A program made the position numbers and the translations under genes. 64,000 nt of DNA from Halopseudomonas sp002296055 (lineage in GTDB: Bacteria > Pseudomonadota > Gammaproteobacteria > Pseudomonadales > Pseudomonadaceae), in assembly GCF_050876985.1 (NCBI RefSeq), contig NZ_JBPAPP010000002.1, one strand, 5' to 3'. Each line of letters begins with the position of its first letter. The first letter of the stretch is position 1. The notes under the pieces are model-generated. The model saw only the letters and a list, made by a program, of their open reading frames with translations. It searched no databases and was not told the origin of the DNA. Below, in pieces: positions 1-8,562 of this stretch.

Positions 1-378
1 GAAGTACTTTTCCAGCGCCGGCATGCCACGATAGAGAAAACGCCGATCTTGGCAGATGCTATTGCCGCACATGGGTGACTTGCCGGCCGGCACCCACTTG
101 GCAAGAAACTCAATGGTCTGACGCTCAGCCTCAGCCGCGCTGATCTGGCTGTCCCTCACCCGCTGGGTCAGGCCCGACTGCCCATGCTGGCGGGTATTCC
201 ATTCATCCATGCCGTCGAGCGCCGCGTCCGGCTGTTTGACTGCCAACGAGGGGCCCTCTGCCAGCACGTTCAGCTCGGCATCGGTCACGATAGTGGCAAT
301 TTCGATAATGACGTCGTTATCCGGATCCAGACCGGTCATCTCCAGGTCGATCCAGATCAGATTGTCGGGGTGTTGCAT
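1..378 (-). CDS. orn: Oligoribonuclease (3' part outside the window)
   Basis: Degrades 2-5 nt RNA and pGpG to mononucleotides in the cytoplasm, which also completes c-di-GMP breakdown. The visible 126 codons begin MQHPDNLIWIDLEMTGLDP, the first exonuclease (DEDD) motif with the catalytic Asp-x-Glu. The residues MCGNSICQDRRFL near the left edge form the second motif. The gene runs off the left edge, so the C-terminal third is missing here. The ATG at 378 is preceded by AGGAG about six bases upstream. It is divergent from rsgA, the usual arrangement in pseudomonads. Confidence 0.95.
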   Translation of the reverse strand, partial: MQHPDNLIWIDLEMTGLDPDNDVIIEIATIVTDAELNVLAEGPSLAVKQPDAALDGMDEWNTRQHGQSGLTQRVRDSQISAAEAERQTIEFLAKWVPAGKSPMCGNSICQDRRFLYRGMPALEKYF

Positions 379-470
379 GGGAGCTCCTGCACAGAGGGAT
401 GGACGCGCGGGACGCGCAATGGCTGCAGTATAACTGCTAAACTGCCGCGGACTATTCAGACTCAGACCCC

Positions 471-1511
471 ATGGCCAAACGACACCTCACCCGCCGCCAG
501 AGCTGGCGCATTCAAAAAATTCAGGACGAACGCGCCGCGCGTGCCGAACGGCGCGCCGAAAAGGCCGAGGAAAGCCTGGAAGGCGGCGGCCTGGGGCCCG
601 AGCAACCCGGCCTGGTCATTGCTCATTTCGGTGTGCAGGTTGATGTCGAGGCCACCAGCGGCGAGTTTGCCGGCCAGATACGCCGTTGCTACCGCCGCGC
701 CAATCTGCCCTCACTGGTAACGGGCGACCAGGTTGTCTGGCGCGCCGACAACCAGCAGGGCGGCGTCATCGTTGCCCAGCAGCCGCGCCAGACCGAGCTG
801 TGCCGCCCCGACCAGCGCGGCCAGCTGAAACCGATGGCAGCCAACGTGGATCGACTGATCATCGTGTTTGCCCCACTGCCCACGCCGTACACCAACCTGA
901 TCGACCGCTATCTGGTGGCTGCAGAACAGGCCGGCCTGGAGCCACTGCTGGTGATGAACAAGTCGGACCTTCTGGCGGCAGCCGCAGACAGTGCAGAGCT
1001 GCTGCAGTGGCTGGATGACTACAGCCGCCTAGGCTATCCAACACTGCTACTGTCAGCCGGCGCCGGCGACGGGCTCGACCAGCTGCGCAGCAACCTGCAA
1101 GGACATACCAGTGTATTTGTTGGCCAGTCCGGCGTGGGCAAGTCATCGCTGATCAACGCCTTGCTGCCAGGGCAGGACCTGCGCGTCGGAGCACTGTCGG
1201 AAAGCACCGGCAAGGGCACCCATACCACCACGACAGCCAGGCTGTTTCACTTCCCTGATGGCGGTGACCTGATTGACTCACCCGGTATTCGCGAGTTTGG
1301 CCTGACGCATATCAGCCACGAGGAGCTGCTGGAAGGGTTTATCGAGTTTCGTCCCTTTCTCGGCCACTGCCGCTTCCGCGACTGCCAGCACTTGCACGAG
1401 CCGGGCTGCGCCCTGCTTCAGGCCGTTGAGAACGGTGATGTTTCCGCCGTGCGCATGGCTAGTTATCGCCACATTCTGTCGACGCTGGACGACGCCGCAG
1501 ACAGCTACTGA
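471..1511 (+). CDS. rsgA: Ribosome small-subunit-dependent GTPase A
   Basis: A circularly permuted GTPase that checks late 30S subunit maturation. The 346-residue protein shows an N-terminal basic region, an OB-fold, then the G motifs in permuted order: NKSD (163-166), GQSGVGKS (218-225) and DSPG (269-272). A C-terminal zinc site follows, with Cys300, Cys305, His307 and Cys313 in the CX4CXHX5C spacing of the family. Length is normal. Its stop codon overlaps the 3' end of convergent motB by seven bases. Divergent orn shares the 92-bp upstream gap. Confidence 0.96.
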   Translation: MAKRHLTRRQSWRIQKIQDERAARAERRAEKAEESLEGGGLGPEQPGLVIAHFGVQVDVEATSGEFAGQIRRCYRRANLPSLVTGDQVVWRADNQQGGVIVAQQPRQTELCRPDQRGQLKPMAANVDRLIIVFAPLPTPYTNLIDRYLVAAEQAGLEPLLVMNKSDLLAAAADSAELLQWLDDYSRLGYPTLLLSAGAGDGLDQLRSNLQGHTSVFVGQSGVGKSSLINALLPGQDLRVGALSESTGKGTHTTTTARLFHFPDGGDLIDSPGIREFGLTHISHEELLEGFIEFRPFLGHCRFRDCQHLHEPGCALLQAVENGDVSAVRMASYRHILSTLDDAADSY

Positions 1512-2563
1512 TTCAGCCGGCGCAACGGCTCGGCATTATCAAACAAATTCAGTCGCCGTTGCTCACCCTCGGCGACGGGTGCCTGCGGGGCTGCCGGCTC
1601 GCCGGGCTCCTCTTGCGGTGGTGCGGAGGGCGCAGGCAGCTCTGAGGTCTGCGCGGGCTGGTCGGCGGCAGAGGCCTCGGCGTCTGCCTCCAGCTCCAGC
1701 GGGGCTACCGTAGGCGCGTCGGCATCAGCCCCTTCCATTATCTGCTCTTCCGCATGGCGGTTGAGCACCACGATATCGATACGCCGGTTGATCGGGCTTA
1801 GCGGATCATCGCGATTGAACAGCGCGGAGTCGGCATACCCCACCACCCGCGCCACCTGCTCCTCCGGGTAGCCGGCGGCCAACAGAGTGCGACGGGCGGC
1901 ATTGGCGCGATCGCTCGACAGCTCCCAGTTGCCGTAGCCGCGGCGCCCCACATAAGGCTGGGCGTCCGTATGGCCGCTGACGCTGATCTTCTTCTTGACC
2001 TTGGCAATGGTGTCGCTCAGCGACAGCAGAATCTCTTCAAAATACGGCTGCAGCTGCGCGCTGCCGCTGGCAAACATCGGTCGATTCTCCGCATCGACAA
2101 TCTGAATACGCAGCCCATCCTGGGTAATCTCGATCAAAATCTGGTCCTTGAAGCGCTGCAACACCGGCTCGCTATCGATCTGGTTCTGCAACTCCTGCAG
2201 CAGCATTTCCATATCCCGACGCTCGGCCTGATCAGCCAACTCACGCGCGGTATCTTCGCTCACCTCTTGCTGACCGGTTTCCTGCGGGGTCTGATTCAGT
2301 GTGGTCTGGGGTGCAACTTCAGGGGAGCCACCCAGATCAATCGCCCAGGGACTGCCCCCCTCGTTGAAACCGATCGGGTCGTTGAAGTAACCGGAGATAC
2401 TGCGCAGTTGCTCAGGGGTGGCCACCGTAATCAGCCACATGACCAGAAAGAAGGCCATCATCGCGACCGCAAAGTCGGCAAAGGCAATCTTCCACGAGCC
2501 ACCGTGGTGCCCATGATCCTTACGGGTGATCCGCTTGACGATAATAGGTTGGTTATTGTCCAC
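1505..2563 (-). CDS. motB: Flagellar motor stator protein MotB
   Basis: The peptidoglycan-anchored half of the proton-driven flagellar stator. The 352-residue protein has a short cytoplasmic N-terminus and one transmembrane helix starting FADFAVAMMAFFLVMWLITV, whose Asp30 is the predicted ion-carrying residue. An OmpA-like peptidoglycan-binding domain follows (VSGHTDAQPY, NWELSSDRA, NRRIDIVVL). After it lies a Pro/Ala/Glu-rich tail of about 80 residues that is probably disordered. Translation starts at GTG (2563), four bases after the motA stop, so the two genes are coupled. Confidence 0.95.
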   Translation of the reverse strand: MDNNQPIIVKRITRKDHGHHGGSWKIAFADFAVAMMAFFLVMWLITVATPEQLRSISGYFNDPIGFNEGGSPWAIDLGGSPEVAPQTTLNQTPQETGQQEVSEDTARELADQAERRDMEMLLQELQNQIDSEPVLQRFKDQILIEITQDGLRIQIVDAENRPMFASGSAQLQPYFEEILLSLSDTIAKVKKKISVSGHTDAQPYVGRRGYGNWELSSDRANAARRTLLAAGYPEEQVARVVGYADSALFNRDDPLSPINRRIDIVVLNRHAEEQIMEGADADAPTVAPLELEADAEASAADQPAQTSELPAPSAPPQEEPGEPAAPQAPVAEGEQRRLNLFDNAEPLRRLNQ

Positions 2564-2566
2564 CGC

Positions 2567-3421
2567 TTAGCGTCCCTTGACCGAGTCTTCCAGCTCGTTA
2601 AAGCTCGGACGATGCTCCGGCAGCAGGGACTTGCGACCAAACTCTACCGCCAGCGCCGGCGGCAACCCTTGTGCGCTGGCCACCAGGGTCATTTTGATCG
2701 CCTCATAGGTATTAGCCTCTTCATGGGCAACATGCCCCATCGCGGTGGCGAACGGCCCGACAAAGCCATAGGCGGCAAGAATGCCCAGGAAGGTCCCGAC
2801 CAGTGCGGTGGCAACCTTCTCACCAATCTCTGCCTTGTCGGCATCACCCAGAATACCCATGGTGATCACAATACCCAGCACCGCAGCAACGATACCGAAA
2901 CCGGGCAAGGCGTCGGCCACCCGGGTGACCGCATGAGAGGGCTCCTGCAGCTCTTCGCTCAGGGCCGAGATCTCTACATCAAATAGTGCTTCGAGTTCGT
3001 GCGGCGCCATGTTGCCGGAGGACATGATGCGCAGGTAATCGCAGATGAACTCGGTCATGTGGGTGTCTTTGAGAATCGCCGGATACTTGCTGAAGATAGG
3101 GCTCTCGGCCGGCGCCTCGACATCCGCCTCGATAGCCATCATGCCCTCACGACGGCTCTTGTTGAGCACCTCGTACAGCACGCCCAGCACATCCAGGTAA
3201 AACGCCTTGTTGAAGCGATGACCAAAAAGAATGGCGGGCCCTGCCGCCATGGCCTTTTTCACCACGGCACCGCTGTTGGCGACGAGAAACGCACCAAAGG
3301 CAGCGCCACCGATGATGAGGATTTCAAAGGGATGCCACAGCGCAGCAATGTTGCCGCCAGACAGCAAAAAGCCACCCAGCACGGCGCCGATGACTACAAC
3401 AAAACCACCAATTTTCAACAT
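2567..3421 (-). CDS. motA: Flagellar motor stator protein MotA
   Basis: The membrane component of the stator that couples ion flow to torque on FliG. The 284-residue protein begins with a hydrophobic hairpin (MLKIGGFVVVIGAVLGGF and a second helix around residue 35). A cytoplasmic loop with charged residues follows, then the conserved pair of helices containing DALPGFGIVAAVLGIV and TALVGTFLGILAAYGFVGP. Length and architecture match the MotA/TolQ/ExbB family. It is the first gene of the motAB pair. No chemotaxis or flagellar genes are adjacent, as in P. aeruginosa PA4953-PA4954. Confidence 0.95.
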   Translation of the reverse strand: MLKIGGFVVVIGAVLGGFLLSGGNIAALWHPFEILIIGGAAFGAFLVANSGAVVKKAMAAGPAILFGHRFNKAFYLDVLGVLYEVLNKSRREGMMAIEADVEAPAESPIFSKYPAILKDTHMTEFICDYLRIMSSGNMAPHELEALFDVEISALSEELQEPSHAVTRVADALPGFGIVAAVLGIVITMGILGDADKAEIGEKVATALVGTFLGILAAYGFVGPFATAMGHVAHEEANTYEAIKMTLVASAQGLPPALAVEFGRKSLLPEHRPSFNELEDSVKGR

Positions 3422-3530
3422 AGATCCGTGTCATCCCGAGCAAACATGCGCACAAAACAGCGCAGGGCAGCAAAATAGCCGCCTTTCAGGTTATAGTCGT
3501 GCAAACACCTATTATAAAGCCGCAAAGCGC

Positions 3531-5105
3531 ATGAGCACACACCCCAACAGTAACGCCTACACAGAGGTTATCGGCGACCTGCGACAGAAGCTGAATGCCT
3601 GTGTGCTCCCGATTACCAGCGGCCAGCGCGACCACCTGCTCGAACAGCTGGGCAGCGATTTGCTAAGCATCACCGAGCTAACGCACCAGATTATGCGCGT
3701 ACCGGTGGCTGCTCTGCACATCTGCCGCCAGGCTGGCGAAGCGGCTCGCAAGCGTGACGTCGATGTGCTGACCCTGGAGCAGGCCTGTTCGCTGCTCGGC
3801 ACCCAGCGCCTGAACACCCTGCTGCGCGAGCTGCCAGTGGTGGAACATGACCAACTGCCCCTGCCGTACCGCCAACTGCTCAGCATCAGCGAACACGCTG
3901 TTGGTCAGGCCCAGGGGCTGTTTGCCAATCGCATCGCCCGACTATGGCAGGAAATGTCCCTGGCCAGCCTGCTGTTTCTTTCGCCGCTGTGGGCCCTCAC
4001 CTACCTCAAGCCGCATCTGTTCGAACAGTGGGACCAGCTTAACCGCGGTGCGCTGCCCGAAGGCGTCACCCGCACCCAAATTGCCGCCACAACGACCGCT
4101 GGCTTCCAGCTGGTGCAGCTGGTCGCCCAGGACTGGTGGTTACCGCCGTGGATACTGCAGGGCTACCGCTCACTGAACGATCATCGACGCACCATGGTAA
4201 AAGCCCTGCACGTGGCCCGCGACAGCGCTCACCCGCAGGAGCAGCAGGCGCGCCTGGACGCTGATCGTGAGCTATATCGCTGGTTGACCCAACCCGCCAA
4301 CGGCGTATTGATATCAAGCGGGCTGGCACTGGGCGCGCACAGCAACTGGTACACCAGCCACACCCTGCGCTGGCAACAACTGGCCGCGCTTTACCTCAAC
4401 TGCGAGGTGCCCGAGGCGCAGCGCCTGAGCCACAAGAACGCCGTTGACAATGCTCGACTGCAGTATCAGCAAGACACCGCAGATCTGCGCCTGCCCGCCG
4501 CCACCCTGCCGTGGACCGAACAGCCCGCCGCCATTGAGCAACTGTCCGCGACACTGCCACTGCAGGGCTCCGCCCCCAGGCAACCCGCCCCCAGTCGCGC
4601 CCAGCCGGCGCACTGGCGCAGCTTGTGCCTGCAACTTAGCGCAACACCCTCACCCTTTACGCAGCTGGGTGACGTTATTGGTTGTGCTCAACAGGCCCTG
4701 CAGGATGGTCTTGGCGCGGAGCATAGCTGGATCGCGCTGGTACACGCCGCCAGCGGGCAATTGGTGGTACGCAGTAGCGCCGGACTCCCGCCTGAATTCT
4801 TCGCACCGGGCAGCCGCGTTGGCCCCGGCAAGGAAAGCACCTGGTTGCGCTGGCTAAACTCCGCCCCTTGCCACAGCATCAGCGCCAGCCACCTGCAGTT
4901 CAATCAGCTACCAGCAGCGCTGCAGCGTCACCCCTATACCGAGGCATTCCACCTCGCACCGGTGACGCATAACCAGCAACTGCTGGCACTGATCTTCGTC
5001 TCTGGCGAGCAGGGCAATCCGTTGAGCGAACAGCGCCAACAGGCACTGGTGAAGACCGCGCAGTGTCTGCACAAGGCGCTGGTAGAATTCAAACGGCGCG
5101 CCTGA
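3531..5105 (+). CDS. HDOD-domain protein with C-terminal GAF-like region
   Basis: A cytoplasmic signalling-type protein of 524 residues; its specific role is unknown. The first roughly 250 residues look like an HDOD domain (ITELTHQIMRVPVAALHICR, then QACSLLGTQRLNTLL), a metal-free relative of HD hydrolases found in motility and stress regulators. The last 150 residues (LGDVIGCAQQALQDGLGAEH to the end) resemble a GAF sensor domain. The ATG at 3531 was chosen because homology begins just after it; upstream in-frame sequence is antisense to motA. Position next to motAB matches PA4955. Confidence 0.8.
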   Translation: MSTHPNSNAYTEVIGDLRQKLNACVLPITSGQRDHLLEQLGSDLLSITELTHQIMRVPVAALHICRQAGEAARKRDVDVLTLEQACSLLGTQRLNTLLRELPVVEHDQLPLPYRQLLSISEHAVGQAQGLFANRIARLWQEMSLASLLFLSPLWALTYLKPHLFEQWDQLNRGALPEGVTRTQIAATTTAGFQLVQLVAQDWWLPPWILQGYRSLNDHRRTMVKALHVARDSAHPQEQQARLDADRELYRWLTQPANGVLISSGLALGAHSNWYTSHTLRWQQLAALYLNCEVPEAQRLSHKNAVDNARLQYQQDTADLRLPAATLPWTEQPAAIEQLSATLPLQGSAPRQPAPSRAQPAHWRSLCLQLSATPSPFTQLGDVIGCAQQALQDGLGAEHSWIALVHAASGQLVVRSSAGLPPEFFAPGSRVGPGKESTWLRWLNSAPCHSISASHLQFNQLPAALQRHPYTEAFHLAPVTHNQQLLALIFVSGEQGNPLSEQRQQALVKTAQCLHKALVEFKRRA

Positions 5106-5184
5106 CAGACCAACCCTTGTGGCGCGCCACGACTGGCTCTAGCATTCACCCTTTTCCGGCCCGGATCTCCAGGAGACCTATTCC

Positions 5185-5994
5185 ATGGCTCAAGCCACCT
5201 TGCCGCTACTGATCGAACCACGCGATCTGGCGCTGCCGATTGACGCCCAAACGACGCGTCTGGTTGACCTGTGCAGCACCGACCAGTACCTGGCCGGCCA
5301 CATTCCAGGTGCTGTCCACCTCGCTCCGTCGCGCACCACATCTCCTGCCCCGCGTCCGGGTCCGCTCCCGGGCATGGCAGAGCTGCAGGCAATTTTTGCC
5401 GAGCTAGGGCACCACGATGATTTGCACTACATTGTCTATGACGACGAGGGCGGCGGCTGGGCCGGGCGCTTTATCTGGATGCTCGATTGCATCGGCCATC
5501 GCCACTACAGCTATATCAACGGCGGCCTCAAAGCCTGGATAGCGGACGGCCTGGCACTGGAAAGCGCACCCAATCAGGTCGAAAGCAGCGCGCCGCAACT
5601 ACACATCGATAACAGCCACACGATCACCCTGAACGACTTGCTGGCCGACCTGAACAACCCCGAACGGGTCATCTGGGACGCGCGCTCACCGCAGGAATAC
5701 CGTGGCGAGAAGGTGGTGGCCAGCAAGGGCGGACACATCCCAGGCGCCATCAACTTCGAGTGGACCGCGGGCATGGACCCGGCCCGCGGTCTGCGCCTGC
5801 GCAGCGACCTGGCCGAGCAACTGCAGCAACTGGGCATCGTGCCAAACAAGGAAGTGGTGACCCACTGCCAGACCCACCACCGCTCGGGCTTTACTTACCT
5901 GGCGGCCAAAATTCTCGGCTATCCGCGCGTCAAGGCCTACGCCGGCTCGTGGTCCGAGTGGGGTAACCACCCCGACACTCCTGTTGAATCCTGA
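5185..5994 (+). CDS. rhdA: Thiosulfate sulfurtransferase (rhodanese, RhdA type)
   Basis: Transfers sulfane sulfur from thiosulfate to thiophilic acceptors such as cyanide through a cysteine persulfide. The 269 residues form two tandem rhodanese domains: an inactive N-terminal one (LVDLCSTDQYLAGHIPGAVH) and a catalytic C-terminal one. The active loop CQTHHRSG has Cys228, the loop described for Azotobacter vinelandii RhdA, rather than the CRxGxR of animal rhodanese. AGGAG lies upstream of the ATG. psd starts 9 bp after its stop, so the two are probably co-transcribed. Confidence 0.93.
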   Translation: MAQATLPLLIEPRDLALPIDAQTTRLVDLCSTDQYLAGHIPGAVHLAPSRTTSPAPRPGPLPGMAELQAIFAELGHHDDLHYIVYDDEGGGWAGRFIWMLDCIGHRHYSYINGGLKAWIADGLALESAPNQVESSAPQLHIDNSHTITLNDLLADLNNPERVIWDARSPQEYRGEKVVASKGGHIPGAINFEWTAGMDPARGLRLRSDLAEQLQQLGIVPNKEVVTHCQTHHRSGFTYLAAKILGYPRVKAYAGSWSEWGNHPDTPVES

Positions 5995-6003
5995 GGAAAG
6001 CGC

Positions 6004-6858
6004 ATGTCAGACCGTCTGTTCATCCTGTTTCAGTACCTGTTGCCGCACCACCTGCTGTCCCGCGCAGCGGGCTGGCTGGCAAACTGCCGCTGGAACTGGG
6101 TCAAGAACCCCTTCATCAGTTGGTTCGTCAAACGCTACGACGTGGATATGAGCCAGGCGCTGGAAGAGAACCCCACGGCTTACGCCAGCTTCAACGACTT
6201 TTTCACCCGCGCCCTGAAACCCGATGCCCGTCCGCTGGACGACAGCCCCGGCGCCATTCTCTGCCCCGCTGACGGCGCCATCAGCCAGCTCGGCAAGATC
6301 GAGCACGGCCGCATCTTCCAGGCTAAGGGCCACAGCTTCAGCGTACAGGAGCTACTGGGCGGCGATGCGCAGCAGGCTCAGGTCTTTCAGGGCGGCGAGT
6401 TTGCCACCGTCTACCTGTCGCCACGCGACTACCACCGCGTACACATGCCGCTTGGCGGCACACTGAAAGACATGATCTACGTGCCGGGCAAGCTGTTCTC
6501 GGTCAACCAGCTGACAGCCGAAAACGTACCCGAGCTATTCGCCCGCAACGAGCGCGTGGTCTGCCTGTTTGATACCGAAGCCGGCCCAATGGCAGTGGTA
6601 CTGGTTGGCGCCATGATCGTTGCTTCCGTCGAGACCGTCTGGGCGGGCCTGGTCGCACCACCCAGCCGCCAGCTGCGCAGCACCCGTTACGGCGAAGCCG
6701 CGCCCCAGCTGGACAAGGGCGCCGAGATGGGCCGCTTCAAACTTGGCTCCACCGCTATCGTACTGTTCGGGCCGGACGCAGCGCGCTGGAGCGAAACGCT
6801 CAAAGCAGGCGACACGGTCAGCATGGGGCAGAAAATGGGTACCCTCGGCGGCGCCTGA
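6004..6858 (+). CDS. psd: Phosphatidylserine decarboxylase proenzyme
   Basis: Makes phosphatidylethanolamine from phosphatidylserine at the inner membrane. The 284-residue precursor contains the self-cleavage motif LGST, whose Ser249 becomes the pyruvoyl group of the small subunit. The conserved segments YLSPRDYHRVHMP and PADGAISQLG are present. Length is typical. A GAGGA ribosome site precedes the ATG. Its stop codon abuts the stop of the convergent epmA (6858/6859) with no spacer. Confidence 0.96.
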   Translation: MSDRLFILFQYLLPHHLLSRAAGWLANCRWNWVKNPFISWFVKRYDVDMSQALEENPTAYASFNDFFTRALKPDARPLDDSPGAILCPADGAISQLGKIEHGRIFQAKGHSFSVQELLGGDAQQAQVFQGGEFATVYLSPRDYHRVHMPLGGTLKDMIYVPGKLFSVNQLTAENVPELFARNERVVCLFDTEAGPMAVVLVGAMIVASVETVWAGLVAPPSRQLRSTRYGEAAPQLDKGAEMGRFKLGSTAIVLFGPDAARWSETLKAGDTVSMGQKMGTLGGA

Positions 6859-7821
6859 TCAGGCCCGCCCGGCATCAAAGGCAATCACCTCGGCAATAGT
6901 GCTGGCGCCCAGCGCCAGCATCACCAAACGATCAACCCCCAGCGCCACCCCGGCGCACGACGGCAAACCCGCGTGCAGAGCGTCGACCAACGGCAAATCG
7001 ATTGGCAACGCAGGCACGCCCAACGCCTCACGCTGCTGCTGGTCAGCCTCAAATCGGCGCAGCTGCTCATCGGCGTCGGTCAGCTCAAAATAGCCGTTCG
7101 CCAACTCCATGCCCTGCACAAACAGCTCGAATCGCGCCGCTGCCGGCACCCGATCATCACCCTCGACTATCTGCGCCAACGCCGCCTGCGAGGCCGGAAA
7201 GGCATACACCATGGTGGGCGCCTGCAATGCCGGCTCAACGCATTCGGCAAACAGCAGATTGAGATACCCGTCGCGGCTCAGCTCGCCAGCAAAGCCGCAG
7301 CGCTCCGCTGCAAGCCTCTGCAGGTCCGCATCAGAGCAGCCCTGCACATCCAGCCCGGTATGCTCGGCAAAGGCGTCGGCATAGGTGATGCGGCGCGCCG
7401 GCGCGCTTGCAAGTACCGCACAGACCAGGGCATCGACCTCATCCATCAACTGATGATGATCAAAGCCGGGGTGATACCATTCCAGCATGCTGAATTCGGG
7501 GTTGTGCCGGCGACCGATCTCGCCATTACGGAATACCTTGCAGAGCTGCCAGATCGGGCCGCTGCCGGCGGCCAGCAGGCGCTTCATCGGGTATTCGGGT
7601 GACGTATGCAGGTACAGCGTGGCGGCCTGACCGCCGCCCTCGGGCACAAAGTCGGTGGCAAAGGGGTGCAGGAACGGATCACTCACGGCTGCGTGTGACA
7701 GGCTCGGGGTATCCACCTCCAGCACGCCGCGCTCGGCAAAGAACTGGCGAATCTGGTTGATGATGCCCGCGCGCTGGCGCAAGGCGTCGATGGTTGCGCT
7801 GGGTTGCCACGCTCGGCTCAT
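6859..7821 (-). CDS. epmA: EF-P--(R)-beta-lysine ligase EpmA (PoxA/GenX)
   Basis: A class II lysyl-tRNA synthetase paralogue without the tRNA-binding domain. It activates (R)-beta-lysine with ATP and attaches it to a lysine of elongation factor P. The 320 residues carry motif 2 (WQLCKVFRNGEIGRRHNPEF) and motif 3 (GVALGVDRLVMLALG). The start MSRAWQPSATIDALRQRAG (ATG at 7821) fits known family N-termini; upstream in-frame codons overlap the efp terminator. It lies downstream of its substrate gene efp, on the same strand, separated by a strong hairpin. Confidence 0.95.
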   Translation of the reverse strand: MSRAWQPSATIDALRQRAGIINQIRQFFAERGVLEVDTPSLSHAAVSDPFLHPFATDFVPEGGGQAATLYLHTSPEYPMKRLLAAGSGPIWQLCKVFRNGEIGRRHNPEFSMLEWYHPGFDHHQLMDEVDALVCAVLASAPARRITYADAFAEHTGLDVQGCSDADLQRLAAERCGFAGELSRDGYLNLLFAECVEPALQAPTMVYAFPASQAALAQIVEGDDRVPAAARFELFVQGMELANGYFELTDADEQLRRFEADQQQREALGVPALPIDLPLVDALHAGLPSCAGVALGVDRLVMLALGASTIAEVIAFDAGRA

Positions 7822-7844
7822 GTTGCTTACCTCGATTTGCAGAC

Positions 7845-7873
7845 ACAAAAAACCGGGGCCTGGCCCCGGTTTC
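7845..7873 (-). terminator. Rho-independent terminator after efp
   Basis: An inverted repeat AAACCGGGGCC/GGCCCCGGTTT with a very short loop, followed on the minus strand by a run of six T and TGTG. It lies 18 bp after the efp stop and just before epmA. It should end most efp transcripts, leaving epmA to readthrough or its own promoter. That would suit a large excess of EF-P over its modifying enzyme. Confidence 0.85.
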
Positions 7874-7890
7874 TTCAACAGCCAAAACCG

Positions 7891-8457
7891 TTATGCGCGA
7901 CCAACATACTCGCTGGAGCGGGTATCAACTTTCAGCACGTCGCCGGTGTTGATGAACAGCGGCACCTTGACCACAGCACCAGTAACCAGCTTAGCCGGCT
8001 TGTTGCCGCCGCCAGACGTATCGCCACGCACGCCCGGATCAGTCTCAACCACTTCCAGCTCAACGAAGTTCGGCGGCGTCACGGCGATCGGCGCGCCGTT
8101 GAACAGGGTCACGGTGTAAACAACCTGCTCTTTCATCCAGTTCATGCAGTCGCCGACGGCTTTTTCGTCCGCGCCGTACTGCTCGAAGGAACCATCGGTG
8201 GCCATGAAGTGCCAGAACTCACCGTCGGTGTAGAGGTATTCCATTTCGCGATCCATCACGTCAGCGCCTTCCAGGCTGTCGCCCGACTTGAAGGTACGCT
8301 CGTTGACGCGACCGGTCTTCAGGTTACGGACTTTGACGCGGTTAAACGCCTGACCTTTGCCCGGCTTGACGTATTCGTTCTCGAGGATCGAGCACGGATC
8401 ACCGTCCAGCATCACCTTAAGACCCGGTTTGAATTCGTTGGTAGAATAGTTGGCCAT
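7891..8457 (-). CDS. efp: Elongation factor P with lysine modification site
   Basis: Binds stalled ribosomes between the P and E sites and promotes peptide bond formation at polyproline stretches. The 188 residues begin MANYSTNEFKPGLKVMLDGD. The domain I loop reads NEYVKPGKGQAF, with Lys34 at the position modified by EpmA/EpmB in Escherichia coli. P. aeruginosa EF-P instead carries Arg32, rhamnosylated by EarP. The start at 8457 fits the family N-terminus. Divergent epmB starts about 105 bp away. Confidence 0.96.
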   Translation of the reverse strand: MANYSTNEFKPGLKVMLDGDPCSILENEYVKPGKGQAFNRVKVRNLKTGRVNERTFKSGDSLEGADVMDREMEYLYTDGEFWHFMATDGSFEQYGADEKAVGDCMNWMKEQVVYTVTLFNGAPIAVTPPNFVELEVVETDPGVRGDTSGGGNKPAKLVTGAVVKVPLFINTGDVLKVDTRSSEYVGRA

Positions 8458-8562
8458 ACAAGTTCCCACTTTCAATTAAACGGATGATCCGAAGCGCGCC
8501 GCACCACACAGCTGCGGGGCATTCAGTCGGACACCCTGATACCCATGCGCGGAAAAACGCCA